NCBI GenBank assembly: GCA_030674155.1
Contig: CM060342.1
Coordinates: 20,923,951 to 20,987,950, forward strand
From: Stramonita haemastoma
Lineage: Eukaryota; Mollusca; Gastropoda; Neogastropoda; Muricidae
DNA: 64,000 bases
Reading direction: 5' to 3'
The position numbers were made by a program, and so were the translations under genes. How positions within the stretch are numbered: position 1 is the stretch's first letter; each line of letters starts with the position of its first letter. The notes beneath the pieces were generated by a model. The model was not told the origin of the DNA. It ran no database searches and worked only from the letters and a program-made list of their open reading frames with translations. Shown here in pieces: positions 32,501-41,000 of the stretch.

Positions 32501-33442
32501 CCGTTACTCGAACCATTTGCCCTAATTGTCTGTCTGCCCAGAAAGTATCTTTCCAGAAAGCAATCTAAACTTGACAGCTTCACAATGTTTATACTAACCA
32601 CACACACAATACATCTAAAGCTCTACCCCTAAACGACGATCAGAAATTACTAGCTTCAAAAGTCATAATAAGAGCAACAGGTAGCTTTCTTGCTGAGGAA
32701 TTTGAAAAAAGATCTGATACAGATTTTTCAAAAAGAATGCAGAATGTTTTTCTACAACTACCTATTGCAACCTATACTGCTGACTTGATAAATAAGCTGA
32801 GTTAACCTGACAGATTCACCTGTCTAACAAGTAAACCGTGAGGTTCTGGGTTTGATTCCCAACCTTACCCTTTCTTCACAGTTTGACCACAAAAATCAAA
32901 CTGAATGTAAACTCTTTTGGAAGAGACTCTAAACCAGTTGGACCCGTGTCCTCAAAGACTTGTACACGTTAAAAGAATCCACAACAGCTGAAAATCACAA
33001 AGAGCAGGGAGGTACCTCCTGACAGTCCTTCCAAAATTGGTAGGTTCAATTCCCAACTAAATTCTGAAAGTCTAAATGTGGCTACCTTAATGGTGAGGAA
33101 AAAAACAGTTGTATGTTAAAAAAAAAAAAATCACGATAAGCGAACCTCAGAGCTGTAGCTGAGGAACTGGACAAAAAACAAATTTTTTAAAAAAGCAGAA
33201 AGGCCATTCAACCTAGGACTGAAGATGAAAGAACAGACAAAAGTTGTGTACCTTCAGGAGGTGTAAGGTGGACCGATGGTTGCAGGTTGCAGTGGTTGAT
33301 GCTCAGCTGTCCCTGTGATGGAAGGAAGGAAGGAGGGAAGGAAGGAAGCCTGCTCCTGTCACCATGATTGTCTGTCTTCACTGTCACTGTGGCCATGGAC
33401 TGGCCACCTTCTCTCTTCTCAAATGCAAGGGAAAATCTTCAT
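20098..33442 (-). CDS. candidate multi-exon minus-strand gene, product unknown
   Basis: Six minus-strand segments have plausible AG/GT borders and chain in compatible phase: 33442-33408, 33312-33252, 28484-28381, 25360-25315, 23673-23560 and 20140-20098. For 33312-33252 and 23673-23560 only one frame is open, and it is the frame demanded by the neighbours. The joined product would run ..[48 protein letters not shown]..|[17 protein letters not shown]|.. and is cysteine-rich in the 28.4-kb exon. No domain was recognised. Several acceptors have strong pyrimidine tracts (28485 with eight T, 23674 with C/T). Start and end are not located; a possible first exon is ATGGCG|GTAAGA at 36496. Chance phase agreement is perhaps one in ten, so this is a hypothesis. 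Confidence 0.35.
20160..22700. other. no gene seen
   Basis: The longest open frame (20463-20732, + strand, starting [10 protein letters not shown]) has no recognisable domain. The stretch also has a (TTA)n-T-G run at 20739-20794 and loose repeats of GGCATTATAAACTCC near 21040-21130. Confidence 0.4.
22812..22855 (+). repeat. (CA)n microsatellite
   Basis: About 22 CA units followed by an A-rich end. Confidence 0.95.
22929..23205 (+). repeat. duplicated ~60-bp block
   Basis: ATGTCACTTTACATCGCACC then TGTCACCACCTATCCAGCTG at 22931 recurs at 23148 as the same first 20-mer then TGTCCCCACCTATCCTGCTG. Both copies keep an open + frame ([13 protein letters not shown]). The reverse strand also shows splice-like ends, so coding strand is undecided. 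Confidence 0.6.
23560..23673 (-). CDS. candidate exon of minus-strand gene
   Basis: Acceptor CCCCCCTCTTCAG| with a long pyrimidine tract, donor GAAG|GTAAGG. The only open frame reads [20 protein letters not shown] then [17 protein letters not shown]. It has the best splice signals in the chain. Confidence 0.42.
25315..25360 (-). CDS. candidate small exon of minus-strand gene
   Basis: Acceptor TTGCCTTCAG|, donor CTTCAG|GTGGTG. It reads [15 protein letters not shown] in phase 0 and exits in phase 1, as the next exon requires. Confidence 0.33.
25680..25797 (+). repeat. (CA)n(CT)n(CA)n microsatellite
   Basis: About 8 CA, then about 12 CT, then about 37 CA units. Confidence 0.95.
26045..26114 (+). 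repeat. (CA)n microsatellite at the 5' edge of a SINE
   Basis: About 33 CA units abutting the S1 head at 26115. The pair array+S1 recurs at 26513-26908; the flanking text (TACATTCAGGG..ATATCCAAGTTTGTATGTGAAT) is also shared, so the two blocks are one duplication. Confidence 0.92.
26115..26440 (+). mobile_element. SINE family S1
   Basis: A tRNA-like head GGATAGCCTAGTGGTCAGAA (A box) and GGTTTGATTCCCG (B box) precede the standard body, which lacks a 28-base block around GAGACTATAAACC here. It ends TTATCCTCGATATAAAAGAA then TTATATA and an A run. Confidence 0.9.
26513..26576 (+). repeat. (CA)n microsatellite at the 5' edge of a SINE
   Basis: About 30 CA units with one CACT, directly before the second S1 copy. 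Confidence 0.92.
26579..26908 (+). mobile_element. SINE family S1
   Basis: Head GGGATAGCCTAGTGGTCAAA, B box GGTTTGATTCCC, then the complete body including GGATGAGACTATAAACCGAG, and tail TAATCCTCAATATAAAAGAA. It sits 470 bp after the copy at 26115 in the same orientation. Confidence 0.9.
26976..27192 (+). other. exon-like open segment of unknown origin
   Basis: After GCCCAACTTTCAG| the + frame reads [20 protein letters not shown] then [20 protein letters not shown] and onward to VPEDGE. Its composition is protein-like and unlike the flanking SINEs. It runs into an S2 fragment at 27193 without a clear donor. It may be a host exon or the 5' part of an unknown repeat. Confidence 0.2.
27193..27350 (+). 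mobile_element. SINE S2, 3' part only
   Basis: CAGCTGTAAATGGGTACCTG, TTTAGGGTCAGGGAAGGTAA and CAATATGCTGGCCCCTAGAG match the S2 body. The head is missing and the tail breaks off after CCCTATGACGA. Confidence 0.75.
28381..28484 (-). CDS. candidate cysteine-rich exon of minus-strand gene
   Basis: Acceptor TTTTTTTTACAG|, donor GTCAG|GTCTGT. In the frame imposed by the previous exon it reads [20 protein letters not shown] then [14 protein letters not shown], with six cysteines, and exits in phase 0. Confidence 0.38.
28542..28883 (-). mobile_element. SINE family S1, full length
   Basis: The + strand begins with the reverse tail (TTCTTTTATACTGGGGATAA) and ends with the reverse head, including GGGAATCGAACCTGGGTCAT (B box) and CCACTAGGCTATCCC (A box). 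It inserts just upstream, in minus-strand sense, of candidate exon 28484-28381. Confidence 0.9.
29030..29165 (-). mobile_element. SINE S4 tail fragment
   Basis: The + strand reads CAGCTAGAGCTCCAAGATTC then ACCAATGGTGAGC and CATTCCGACTTCAGGGATGA, the reverse of the S4 3' module. Confidence 0.65.
29375..29555 (-). mobile_element. SINE S1/S4 mid-body, diverged
   Basis: GCAACAGCCTACTGTTCTGA, then CAAAACAGGTTTTAATTATG, TCTCATCCAAAGGACTTTCT and GTTAACTCCAGGGCAAAATC are the reverse of the shared S1/S4 body. Confidence 0.7.
29560..30220. other. no gene seen
   Basis: AT-rich sequence with A runs and short frames only. Confidence 0.5.
30236..30630 (+). mobile_element. SINE family S4, near full length
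   Basis: The head TATCAAGACAATCACCTGCC with GGTTCTGGGTTCCATTCCCA is unlike the S1 head. The middle (GAGGCCCCGTGTGCGG, CACAGAACATCTTGCATACA, GAGTAGGCCATTTTGTGC) is shared with S1. The tail (ACGTTGCTACCTTCAAGGTG, AATATCACCATTGGTGAACC, CTCCGAGCTCTAGTCAAGGA) is S4-specific. Confidence 0.75.
30722..31010 (-). mobile_element. SINE S2, diverged
   Basis: GGTACAGGTGTCCCCAGAAC starts the reverse tail. ACACCTATTTATGCTGGATG matches the reverse body, and CTTAACCTTAGCTTGCGGAG..GTGAGTGCTCTGATC the reverse head. Confidence 0.75.
31011..32810. other. AT-rich, no gene seen
   Basis: Contains an A run at about 31248-31268 and many short frames without domain features. No SINE or LINE similarity was noticed. 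Confidence 0.5.
32812..33170 (+). mobile_element. SINE family S4
   Basis: The head ACAAGTAAACCGTGAGGTTC with GGGTTTGATTCCCAACC is followed by CTTACCCTTTCTTCACAG and an abbreviated body. The tail GTGGCTACCTTAATGGTGAG and GCGAACCTCAGAGCTGTAGC follows. Confidence 0.7.
33252..33312 (-). CDS. candidate exon of minus-strand gene
   Basis: Acceptor CCATCACAG| after a CTTCC-rich tract, donor GAAG|GTACAC. The only open frame reads [20 protein letters not shown] and exits in phase 1. Confidence 0.35.
33408..33442 (-). CDS. candidate exon of minus-strand gene
   Basis: Acceptor GGTTCCAG|, donor AAG|GTGGCC. It enters in phase 1 and leaves in phase 0, reading [11 protein letters not shown]. It is the weakest member of the chain because the donor is poor. 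Confidence 0.22.
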
Positions 33443-33944
33443 CTGGAACCAACAACAGGAAGACACTTGAAAAACAAACCAACAGTAGTATCTAAACATA
33501 ATCAAACTCAAGCAAACATACATTTTTTTTTTTATCCTGCCCTGGCAACAAAAAAAGTCAAGGAAATTGACTTTAAAAAGTATTCAAAATGCAATGGTAA
33601 TTTTTTCTTAAATCCAGACATCATATCACAAGATAATACAAAACCAAGACAGTATAACATAACCTCAAGTCATACATTATACAAATAATGAAAACACAAA
33701 ACAACAATGAAAAAGATAAGAATAACAATTTACAAAGCAAACAGATGTAAGGTAACCTCAAGCATAAAAGTGGACTTACAATTTGTCCATCAGACATTCC
33801 AGTTTCTTAAACATTTTTTTTGAAGGAGCTAATTCTAAAGAAGAGGTAGATTGATCTACAATGTTCTGGGCAAAACCAGTCTATGAGTAGGCCTGTTTTA
33901 TTGTATGTACTTTTCTTTCTTTCTTTCTTTCTTTTTTATTTTAT

Positions 33945-34308
33945 TCTTTTATTTTGGGGAAAACAGAATAGGCTCTCATGGGGGGGGGGGGGGGGGGGGG
34001 GGTCGTTTTTACATCCAGCCTCCATGTGTATGCAGTTTTGTAAATTTTGTCATCTGTTCCCACTAGCACACAATAACCTACTCTTCCAAAAAGTGGAGCA
34101 GGTTTTAACATGAGCAAGATGTTCTGCGTGCATTTGCACACAGGGTCTTGGCTTATAGTCTCATTCTAATCTAAGAACTTCAGGGGGAAGTGGAGTCAGC
34201 ACTGAAGTTAACTCCAGGGGAAAATGTCCCCTTGAGTGGGGTTTGAACCAGGGTCAGCAGATCATGAGCACAATGTTCAACGCTCTAACCAACCAGGCTA
34301 TCCCATAT
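33945..34308 (-). mobile_element. SINE family S1 with internal G run
   Basis: The reverse S1 runs from TTTTATTTTGGGGAAAACAG to CAACCAGGCTATCCCAT. The site corresponding to the S1 TTTTTT/AAAAAA run near the tail has become a G run of about 22 (33980-34001). Confidence 0.85.
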
Positions 34309-34481
34309 CCCATCCCCCATATGCAGGAATGTCAAAACTTTTTTCTCTCCATCATTTGCTGACTGAATTTTAAACTAAAATATATACAAATTAGATTTTA
34401 GACTGACCTATGGATAAAACTGAGACTAAAATTGATATTAATCAATATTTTGATATTTTCACTAAATTTTCAACATATTGT

Positions 34482-34832
34482 CAGGGAGGTGGGATACCCT
34501 AGCGTTCAAGAGCACTGCGCTTGTGATCTGCTGACCCATGTTTGATTCCCATTCAAGGGGATATTTTACCCTGGAGTAAACACCAAAGCCAACTCTTCTA
34601 CCCCTAAAAGTCCTTTGGATGAGACTATAAACCCAAGGTCCTGTGTGAGAATTTATGCAGAACATCTTGCACACACATTAAAACCTGTTCCATGTTCCGG
34701 AAGAGTAGGCCATTGTGTGCCAGTGGGAACAGATGACAACATTTACGAAACTACATACACACGGGGACTGGATATAAAAGCACACGAGTGCTTATTCCAT
34801 TTTCCTTGGAATAAAAGAATAAAATTTAATAA
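34482..34832 (+). mobile_element. SINE family S1
   Basis: Head GTGGGATACCCTAGCGTTCA, B box GTTTGATTCCC, full body with GGATGAGACTATAAACCCAA, tail CCTTGGAATAAAAGAATAAA. It sits about 175 bp from an inverted copy, giving an inverted pair. Confidence 0.88.
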
Positions 34833-35234
34833 ATGTGACGCTCCACCACATAAGGAGTCGGAGTGCACAAGAGGTCAAATTCTAGTTACTGACATGCTAT
34901 TTATCAGCAATAAAATGGCTATACAACACAAAAAACAGATTAAAAATCTGACAATTCTATCAAAAGATAAATTGCAACTTGAAGTGATAGACTCCAGAAA
35001 ATGAGAAAATGACAAGTTAAGCATCGTAAAAGGTGACCAGAATGAGGGCTTTGGTATTTTTAAAATGGGTTTAAAGGCAAAAGGAAACAAAATTATGCCT
35101 TGATATCTCACTACAATATACAACAATGGCTATAGTTTTATAATCAATCAAAATCTTAAAAATCGACAACTTGACCCCCACCTGCCTTTAATGGCTCCTA
35201 GCGGAAAAGTAGGTAATGTGCTAAGCGACTCATT

Positions 35235-35630
35235 TTGGGTGGAGCGCCACAAATAATCAATAAGCATCACACTTGTGATGGAAGCACCTGTTTTACTCTT
35301 AGGGAATGTGTCCCTGTCAATACTACTGACTCCACTCTTGAAGAGTCCTTCAGCTTCAACTGTAAATTGAGGCCCTTTGTGCAAATGCATGCAAAACATC
35401 TTGCATACAGATTAAAACCAGTTCTGCCTTTTGAAACCATAGGCAATTTCGTGCCTGTATGAACGGATGTTAACACTTTAAAAACGTGCACACAGGTGTC
35501 ACGTTTAGATGCCACCCCTTAAGTCAGAATGCTGCTACATTAATGGTAAGTAAAAACAGACACATATCAGGTGACATATGCAAAAGCTCACCATTGATGA
35601 ATGTCGGAGCTCTAGTCGAGGAACGAAGGG
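35235..35630 (+). mobile_element. SINE family S4, diverged
   Basis: GAGTCCTTCAGCTTCAACTG, CAAATGCATGCAAAACATCT and CTGCCTTTTGAAACCATAGG form the shared middle. CAGAATGCTGCTACATTAAT then CTCACCATTGATGAATGTCG and GAGCTCTAGTCGAGGAACG form the S4 tail. Confidence 0.75.
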
Positions 35631-35811
35631 GAAAAAAGGTATTAAAAAAAAAAAGCATGTCACACAGCATACTGGTCTACAGTTTGATTTGATTCTTTGT
35701 ACTGGAGTCCAAGCATAGTTGTCAGATTTAGGGACTGTACCATCCACCAACTATCACCGCTACATGTAGATCTACAGCTACAGTGTAGACCCATACATGT
35801 CTGTGATAATA

Positions 35812-36235
35812 GTGGATCGGTGGTCTAGGAGGTAACACACCTGTCTAGAAAGCGAAAAGTCCAGGTCGGAATGTGCAGTGGTTCGAATCCTGTTTAGGCC
35901 CAAAACTTTTCCCCCATCCATTAGATAATGAGTGGTGGTCTGGGCGGTAGTCTTTCGGGTGAGATGATAAACCAAGGTCCCGTGTGTTACACATCATTAT
36001 TTAGTGCACGTAAAAGAACCCACAGCAACAAGGGGGTTGCCCTTGGCAAAATTCTGTAGAAAAAAGCCACTCTGATAGGGAAACAATTACAGTTGCAGAC
36101 AGGAAAATGAAAAATAATGGGTAGGCGCTGGCCTGCACTTGTGGCAATGTGCTCTCCCCGGGGAGAGCAGCCCGAATTTCATGCAGAGAAATCTGCTGCG
36201 ACATAAAGTGGTATATATAAAAAATATATATATAG
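35812..36235 (+). mobile_element. SINE family S3, full length
   Basis: A tRNA-like head (GATCGGTGGTCTAGGAGGTA, GTGGTTCGAATCCTG as B box) is followed by CACGTAAAAGAACCCACAGC, TTGGCAAAATTCTGTAGAAA and GGGTAGGCGCTGGCC. The terminal module GCTCTCCCCGGGGAGAGCAG contains a 14-bp palindrome, then CCCGAATTTCATGCAGAGAA and ATCTGCTGCGACATAAAG. The end is a TATATA-rich tail. I recognise this tail type as common in mollusc genomes, from memory. Confidence 0.85.
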
Positions 36236-36484
36236 AGATTTACTGTTACATACTATTATAGCCTACTTTAGCAAGAAGTGAAGTTTGGAAAATATCAACA
36301 TGCCTACTGCTCTGTTTGCCCCTTCGACATTTTTCTTCCTTACAGAAATGCATGTTGCGTATTGAGCTGCTGACTTTGCTGCAACAAGCCCACAATAATT
36401 GTTTCTTCTGCAACACAAAATGGAACTGTCCACATAATGCAAAAATCAAAACGGTCGTGTACATGTCTAGTACGTGAGCAGCGT

Positions 36485-36780
36485 TCTTACCGCCATGTTT
36501 TACTCACAGTTTGCTCTTATCGATGCAAATGTTCGTCTTCACGCCAGCAAACATTCTGTGTATCCTGGTGGTTTCTTTGCTGAAGTTGAAGATTTCTGTA
36601 ATAGACATCTTTGCTGGTCTTCAGACTCTTCTACAGCTGGGCTCTGAGTTAGAAATTTTGCAGTCGACTCGGCATGAAGTTTCACTTTCAGTATATTTTC
36701 TCGTGAGGTCTCGCGATGCAGTGAGGGAGGCAATTAGGGTAAACGAGTTACTTCCCTTCAAACCAGGGCAGAGGTAATAA
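36485..36780 (-). promoter_or_regulatory. possible minus-strand promoter and first exon
   Basis: On the reverse strand GTGAGTAAAACATGGCGGTAAG contains an ATGGCG start with a YY1-like context at 36496-36491, followed directly by a GTAAGA donor. The upstream 280 bp is single-copy. It would suit a gene running toward 33.4 kb, but no transcript evidence exists. Confidence 0.2.
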
Positions 36781-37159
36781 TAAAACCAAGGCAGTCCCTG
36801 AATTGGAACTCTCCGCTGGGACATAAATACAATCGCAACAAAAGCAGTTACTTAAAAGTAGCCCAAAGCGCTAAGATAGATAATACAGATGGTGTTTAAT
36901 GGAATAAAGATATGACTGAAAAAAACGGCAATTATGGTTAGGAATACAGAAACAGTAATCACAATTTCAAGAAAAGAAACAAAATTAAATGCACAGACTA
37001 TCAATAACTACATACACCTTCTCAAGCTCACAGCAGATCGTGTATGAAGCAAGGCACCCAATCGAACAAACACACTGTGGTCTTTTTTAATGAAAAGGTT
37101 GACAAAGCAGCCAAAAAGGCAGCTGTTCAACTGTTTTAGATATTCCTCTTTCTCTTCAT

Positions 37160-37858
37160 GAAGGCTATGCTTTGCATCAAAATGTTTGTTGGAAACATGC
37201 GAAAAAAGAAACAGGAAGAGGCTGGTTTTCCCCAGCATACTTGTTCAGTTATGAAAATTGAGAACATTCTTTGCACTCAGTACCGCCTTCGAAAATCCAG
37301 TACTAGAAAAATTGTTTCTCTAATCTACATACTAAAAATAAAAGCATTTCGAGCAAAATTTGCCAAAAACATACGTTGCATATGTGGTGAAAAACATACA
37401 AATGTTCATGTTTTGTATCAATGTCAAGGTTTCAAAAAAAATCCTACCAGCATTGCAAGAAAAGTCTCTGCACTAAGTGTTCATCAATCTAAAGTTATTG
37501 TGTGGGATAGCATTGTCTCTGATGGTATCCCCAGTAGTCTCTTTTTGTAAAGTATGATCGTGAAATTATAACAAAGTTACCGTCCCATCTATATTTTGCT
37601 TTATTTCACGGCAACCTTTTCATGAAGTAAGCAGTTGTTTGTTTTGCAATTTGAGAGTGACTTCTCCGTTGTTCTGTGTTTATGTTATCATTAGTGTTTC
37701 TTATGCCATGTTTTGCAACATCATGTTTATTTTGTTAAGTATCAGGCTTTTTATGCACATAAATACAAACACGCATCTCCTTTTCGTTAAGATCTGATTA
37801 CATTATGTCCCCCCCCCCCCCCCCTCCTTCGTCTAATACCACTTCAAGTGAACAGACG
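37160..37858 (+). pseudogene. LINE 3' remnant (C-terminal region plus 3' UTR)
   Basis: The frame at 37240-37550 reads KIVSLIYILKIKAFRAKF then CICGEKHTNVHVLYQCQGFK. This parallels the minus-strand relic at 57602-58018 (QVISLLYRLKLNAFKTKF, CCCGENISSFHLIFECKVLK). The pattern CxCGE..H..xxC is typical of LINE C-termini. A 280-bp AT-rich 3' UTR with a C run leads to the terminal stem-loop at 37830-37858. Confidence 0.6.
37830..37858 (+). repeat. retroposon 3'-terminal stem-loop
   Basis: CGTCTAATACCACTTCAAGT then GAACAGACG: outer stem CGTCT/AGACG, inner stem CACTT/AAGTG around a single C. It is followed by GTAAAATCAAAGACACACA and the (CA)n array. Confidence 0.65.
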
Positions 37859-37898
37859 TAAAATCAAAGACACACACATACACTATGCAATCAATCAA

Positions 37899-37902
<4 letters not shown>

Positions 37903-37977
<75 letters not shown>
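37903..37977 (+). repeat. (CA)n microsatellite at a retroposon 3' end
   Basis: About 37 CA units starting 45 bp after the stem-loop. Confidence 0.95.
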
Positions 37978-37978
<1 letters not shown>

Positions 37979-38149
37979 CCACACACACGATTCAAGATTT
38001 AATTCGCCTTTGACCCCTCTTGGGGCATGTATTTCAGTAAACAAATCAACTGTAACATATAAGCTGCATTGACAAAATAGTTTACAAGACAATACTTTAC
38101 GGAAACAGGAATAATTATTGTCAACCTTTTCATCAATGTCATGCAACTT

Positions 38150-39700
38150 TATACTTAACTAGAAATTTACTAAGTTGTAATAAAGTCTTTTTGTCAGAAG
38201 AGAACAGATTACAAAATGTGAACATGGATCTTGGATACAGACATTAATGAGGTAGGGAATTCTTCCAAAGCTCAGAAAACTTGGAAATTCCATTATGAAG
38301 TGAAACTCATTCCCTATCGTCTTCATGTTACATTGTTTACAAAGACAATTTTCGTGTTGAATGCCGTTCATTCGTCCTGTTTCAATTGGCAAAGAATGCT
38401 TAATATACCTGAATCTAAATAATGAAATCATGTTGTTATATAGCAATCCACAAATGTACTTTCCCCTGTTAAAACATTTTTTTTAATTGCGATAAAATAT
38501 ACATTTATTACTTCTTTGCAGCTCTTCTGACCATGACTTCACAAAATTATCCTTTAGAGCCTTAATGACACGACTATAATATATAAATTATCTTTGTTTA
38601 CAAAAGTTTACCAACTGATATGCTTTCTTGCTGTCGTTTTTCTTGATGTTTTCATCAATTTCCTGGCACTATTCGCTGATCCATTTTTCTTTGGCTTCTG
38701 TCATGAACTTCCTGATTCTTTTGTTGACTGCCATATATTGTTCTGCTCTTTCTTCTCACTTTTCCTTTTCTTCAACTCTCTACATTTGTTGCATAGCTGT
38801 AGGATGTTAGGTGTGACCCAAGGTTTTTTGACTGGTCGATGTTTGCCAAGAAGTTTGCTTGTTGTTTCAATTTTAATGGACACTTTTTCTTTCAACTCTT
38901 CAGAGCTGTCATTGTCCCATTCTTTTATAACTACTTACTCGTTATGGACTGAATCATCATTTTGATATTTAGGTATCTGGTCAATTAAACCACAATCAGC
39001 AGCATCAACTTTAAGGTCACAAACAAAGGGCAATGAAATCTGACAACATTGCATCAAAGGGTTCAACAGCAAAATTTGAAATTTAAGGAAAGAGACAATG
39101 TGAACTAATTTTAATAATCAATTGTATGCAGCCATTACTTCTACAAAGGCCAACGCCTGTATCTGTATCTCTACCACATCGACATTTAAAATGTACAACG
39201 AACATGACTTACATAAATCTACCGGCCTGTAGCCATAATTGTTATGTCAGTGAGAGTCTTGAGACTGTCTTTGTACATTGACCATATCGTTTTCCAAATA
39301 TTCAGATTCTAAAACATTTATAAGGCTGTCCTCATCACACTGACAAAGATCAAGGGAATGCTTTTCTTGAGAAGAAACCCCAAAGAAGCATTGTTATCAC
39401 TAGGAAACACAGGAACACAGTCAGCAATACGTTCTTTAAAAAGCTACAGCATGCCTCTTGAATGTAGGTACCACAGATTTTTACAGCCGTTCAAACAAAT
39501 ATTATATCCAAGCTCCTAAAAGAACTCTTTAATGAAATAATATCTTGATTATCAGTATTTGTTTCAACAAAACGAAGAAAATCAAACTGTTTAACATAAT
39601 TAACAAACTCTTGACATTTAAGTCTGCTTCTTAGTCCACAATCATTAAGAAATAAAAAGTTAAATTGCACACTAAAGGACTGGAACTCAGTAGTGGGACT
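38150..39700 (-). pseudogene. decayed LINE with endonuclease and C-terminal parts, RT deleted
   Basis: On the reverse strand, 39660-39500 reads LNDCGLRSRLKCQEFVNYVK then QFDFLRFVETNTDN, like the start of LINE endonucleases. 39250-38950 reads NYGYRPVDLCKSC..YILN then FAVEPFDAMLSDFIAL. 38895-38701 reads LLGKHRPVKKPWVTPNILQL. 38446-38159 reads FRYIKHSLPIETGRMNGIQH then CLCKQCNMKTIGNEFHFIME, the usual C-terminal zinc-finger-like block. The reverse transcriptase that should lie between is missing and stops or shifts abound. Confidence 0.65.
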
Positions 39701-39774
39701 TCCGGTATCAAAATGGTCGAAAAGGATGCTAAGTAATTTTTCTAGAGAAAATTTTGTGCAGAAAAATAGGCAAA

Positions 39775-40275
39775 ATGACCCGACCTAGGAGCAAGGGGTC
39801 AAATTTACCTGCCACCCCAGTTATGGAGAAGAAAAGGTCCAAGAAAAAGCTGAGTGCAAGCTTCAATAAGATAAACAAGGATGATTCATGGACAATGCGA
39901 TATCCTGTTCAGCCCACAAGCAAGTCGATAGGCCTCCAATGGAACGCTCCACTGGCTTACTCGACACTTCGACCTTCGACCTCACCATCTATCGCAGTGA
40001 GCTCTACTTTAGATCAAATCAATGAAATCACTGTCTTGTGTGAGCGTATCGAAAATTTAGGGGGGAAAAAAACTGGAAGCAAACAGAATGAAAAAAAAGG
40101 AATATGGATAGATCTTAACCAACACAAAATAGGTCACACTGCAAAGCAGCAACATGCAGAAACCATGAAGTCTCCCCCTGTCTCTTACGCAGATGCTGTC
40201 CAATTCAATGCAAGCATCAAGCACCCATCCCCAAAACCCTTGAGCGGTGTGAGAGCAGGGCGGGAGAAAGCCTGA
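39775..40275 (+). CDS. LINE ORF1-like protein, N-terminal part
   Basis: From the ATG at 39775 the 166-residue frame starts MTRPRSKGSNLPATPVMEKK and is basic and low in hydrophobics. It has a weak helical stretch (QINEITVLCERIENLGGKKT) and the motif PPVSYADAV, which is frequent in ORF1 and gag-like proteins just before nucleic-acid-binding regions. It is followed by a stop and then the SGNH-like segment in another frame. Confidence 0.4.
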   Translation: MTRPRSKGSNLPATPVMEKKRSKKKLSASFNKINKDDSWTMRYPVQPTSKSIGLQWNAPLAYSTLRPSTSPSIAVSSTLDQINEITVLCERIENLGGKKTGSKQNEKKGIWIDLNQHKIGHTAKQQHAETMKSPPVSYADAVQFNASIKHPSPKPLSGVRAGREKA

Positions 40276-40432
40276 ATAAAGAAAACAAACGCAGAAAGAA
40301 TAAAATCAAAACCAGCCTGGAAAACTACGTCAAGGTTAGTGATGTAAACCAAGGAATGGCACAAAATGAAGAAAAGAGGAAAAAGGATCTTCTGATCAGT
40401 CGCCTTCTCAAATCACAGGGACTGAATCAGAC

Positions 40433-40890
40433 ATGCCGCGGGTCCTCGTGCATTTTGCAGGACTTGACACTGAACAAAATAAATCCAACAAGCTTAGCAA
40501 TGTCGTATGGCCTTCAGGTGGCAAAGGAAAAGCCCACTCCATCGACAACATAAAGAAACTGGCGGAAGAAGCAAGCAAGGAGCTAGAACCGGCCCCAGAG
40601 TGTGTCGTGCTGCATGCAGGCATCAATAACATCAAAGGGAAGGATCCTGCAACATGTGGCAAAGCCATGGCAGCGGCTGTAAAGGCCGTTCAGAAAATCT
40701 TCCCGAAGACGAATGTCGTATGCAGCAGGGCGACTCCAGTGGAACATCTAGAAGCTAGATGGGTCATTTACAACGCACAGGCTTACTCAGAAAACAGTCA
40801 ACAAAAATATCAACGTTTCCCACCTTGCACACGAGAATATTCATGGATTTAAACACCCTCAAGATGAAATCCACTTAAATAACTCCGACG
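40433..40890 (+). pseudogene. SGNH/GDSL hydrolase-like segment of a LINE
   Basis: The frame reads DNIKKLAEEASKELEPAPEC then VVLHAGINNIKGKDPATC, like SGNH block III (xxGxND, here with N for D). KIFPKTNVVCSRATPV follows. A frameshift near 40795 then gives NINVSHLAHENIHGF..DEIHLN, like block V (DxxHLN). The block I GDS motif was not found, so activity is unlikely. Esterase domains in ORF1 are known in some CR1-type LINEs. Confidence 0.5.
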
Positions 40891-40909
40891 CTGGCAAACG
40901 AAGACAACA

Positions 40910-40915
40910 GTGTGT

Positions 40916-40946
<31 letters not shown>

Positions 40947-40962
40947 GGGGGGGGGATGGGGA

Positions 40963-40995
<33 letters not shown>

Positions 40996-41000
40996 TGGTG
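40910..41000 (+). repeat. (TG)n-G run-(TG)n tract
   Basis: GT repeats flank a run of about 27 G at 40930-40956 and a shorter G run near 41003. It interrupts the LINE relic. Confidence 0.92.
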
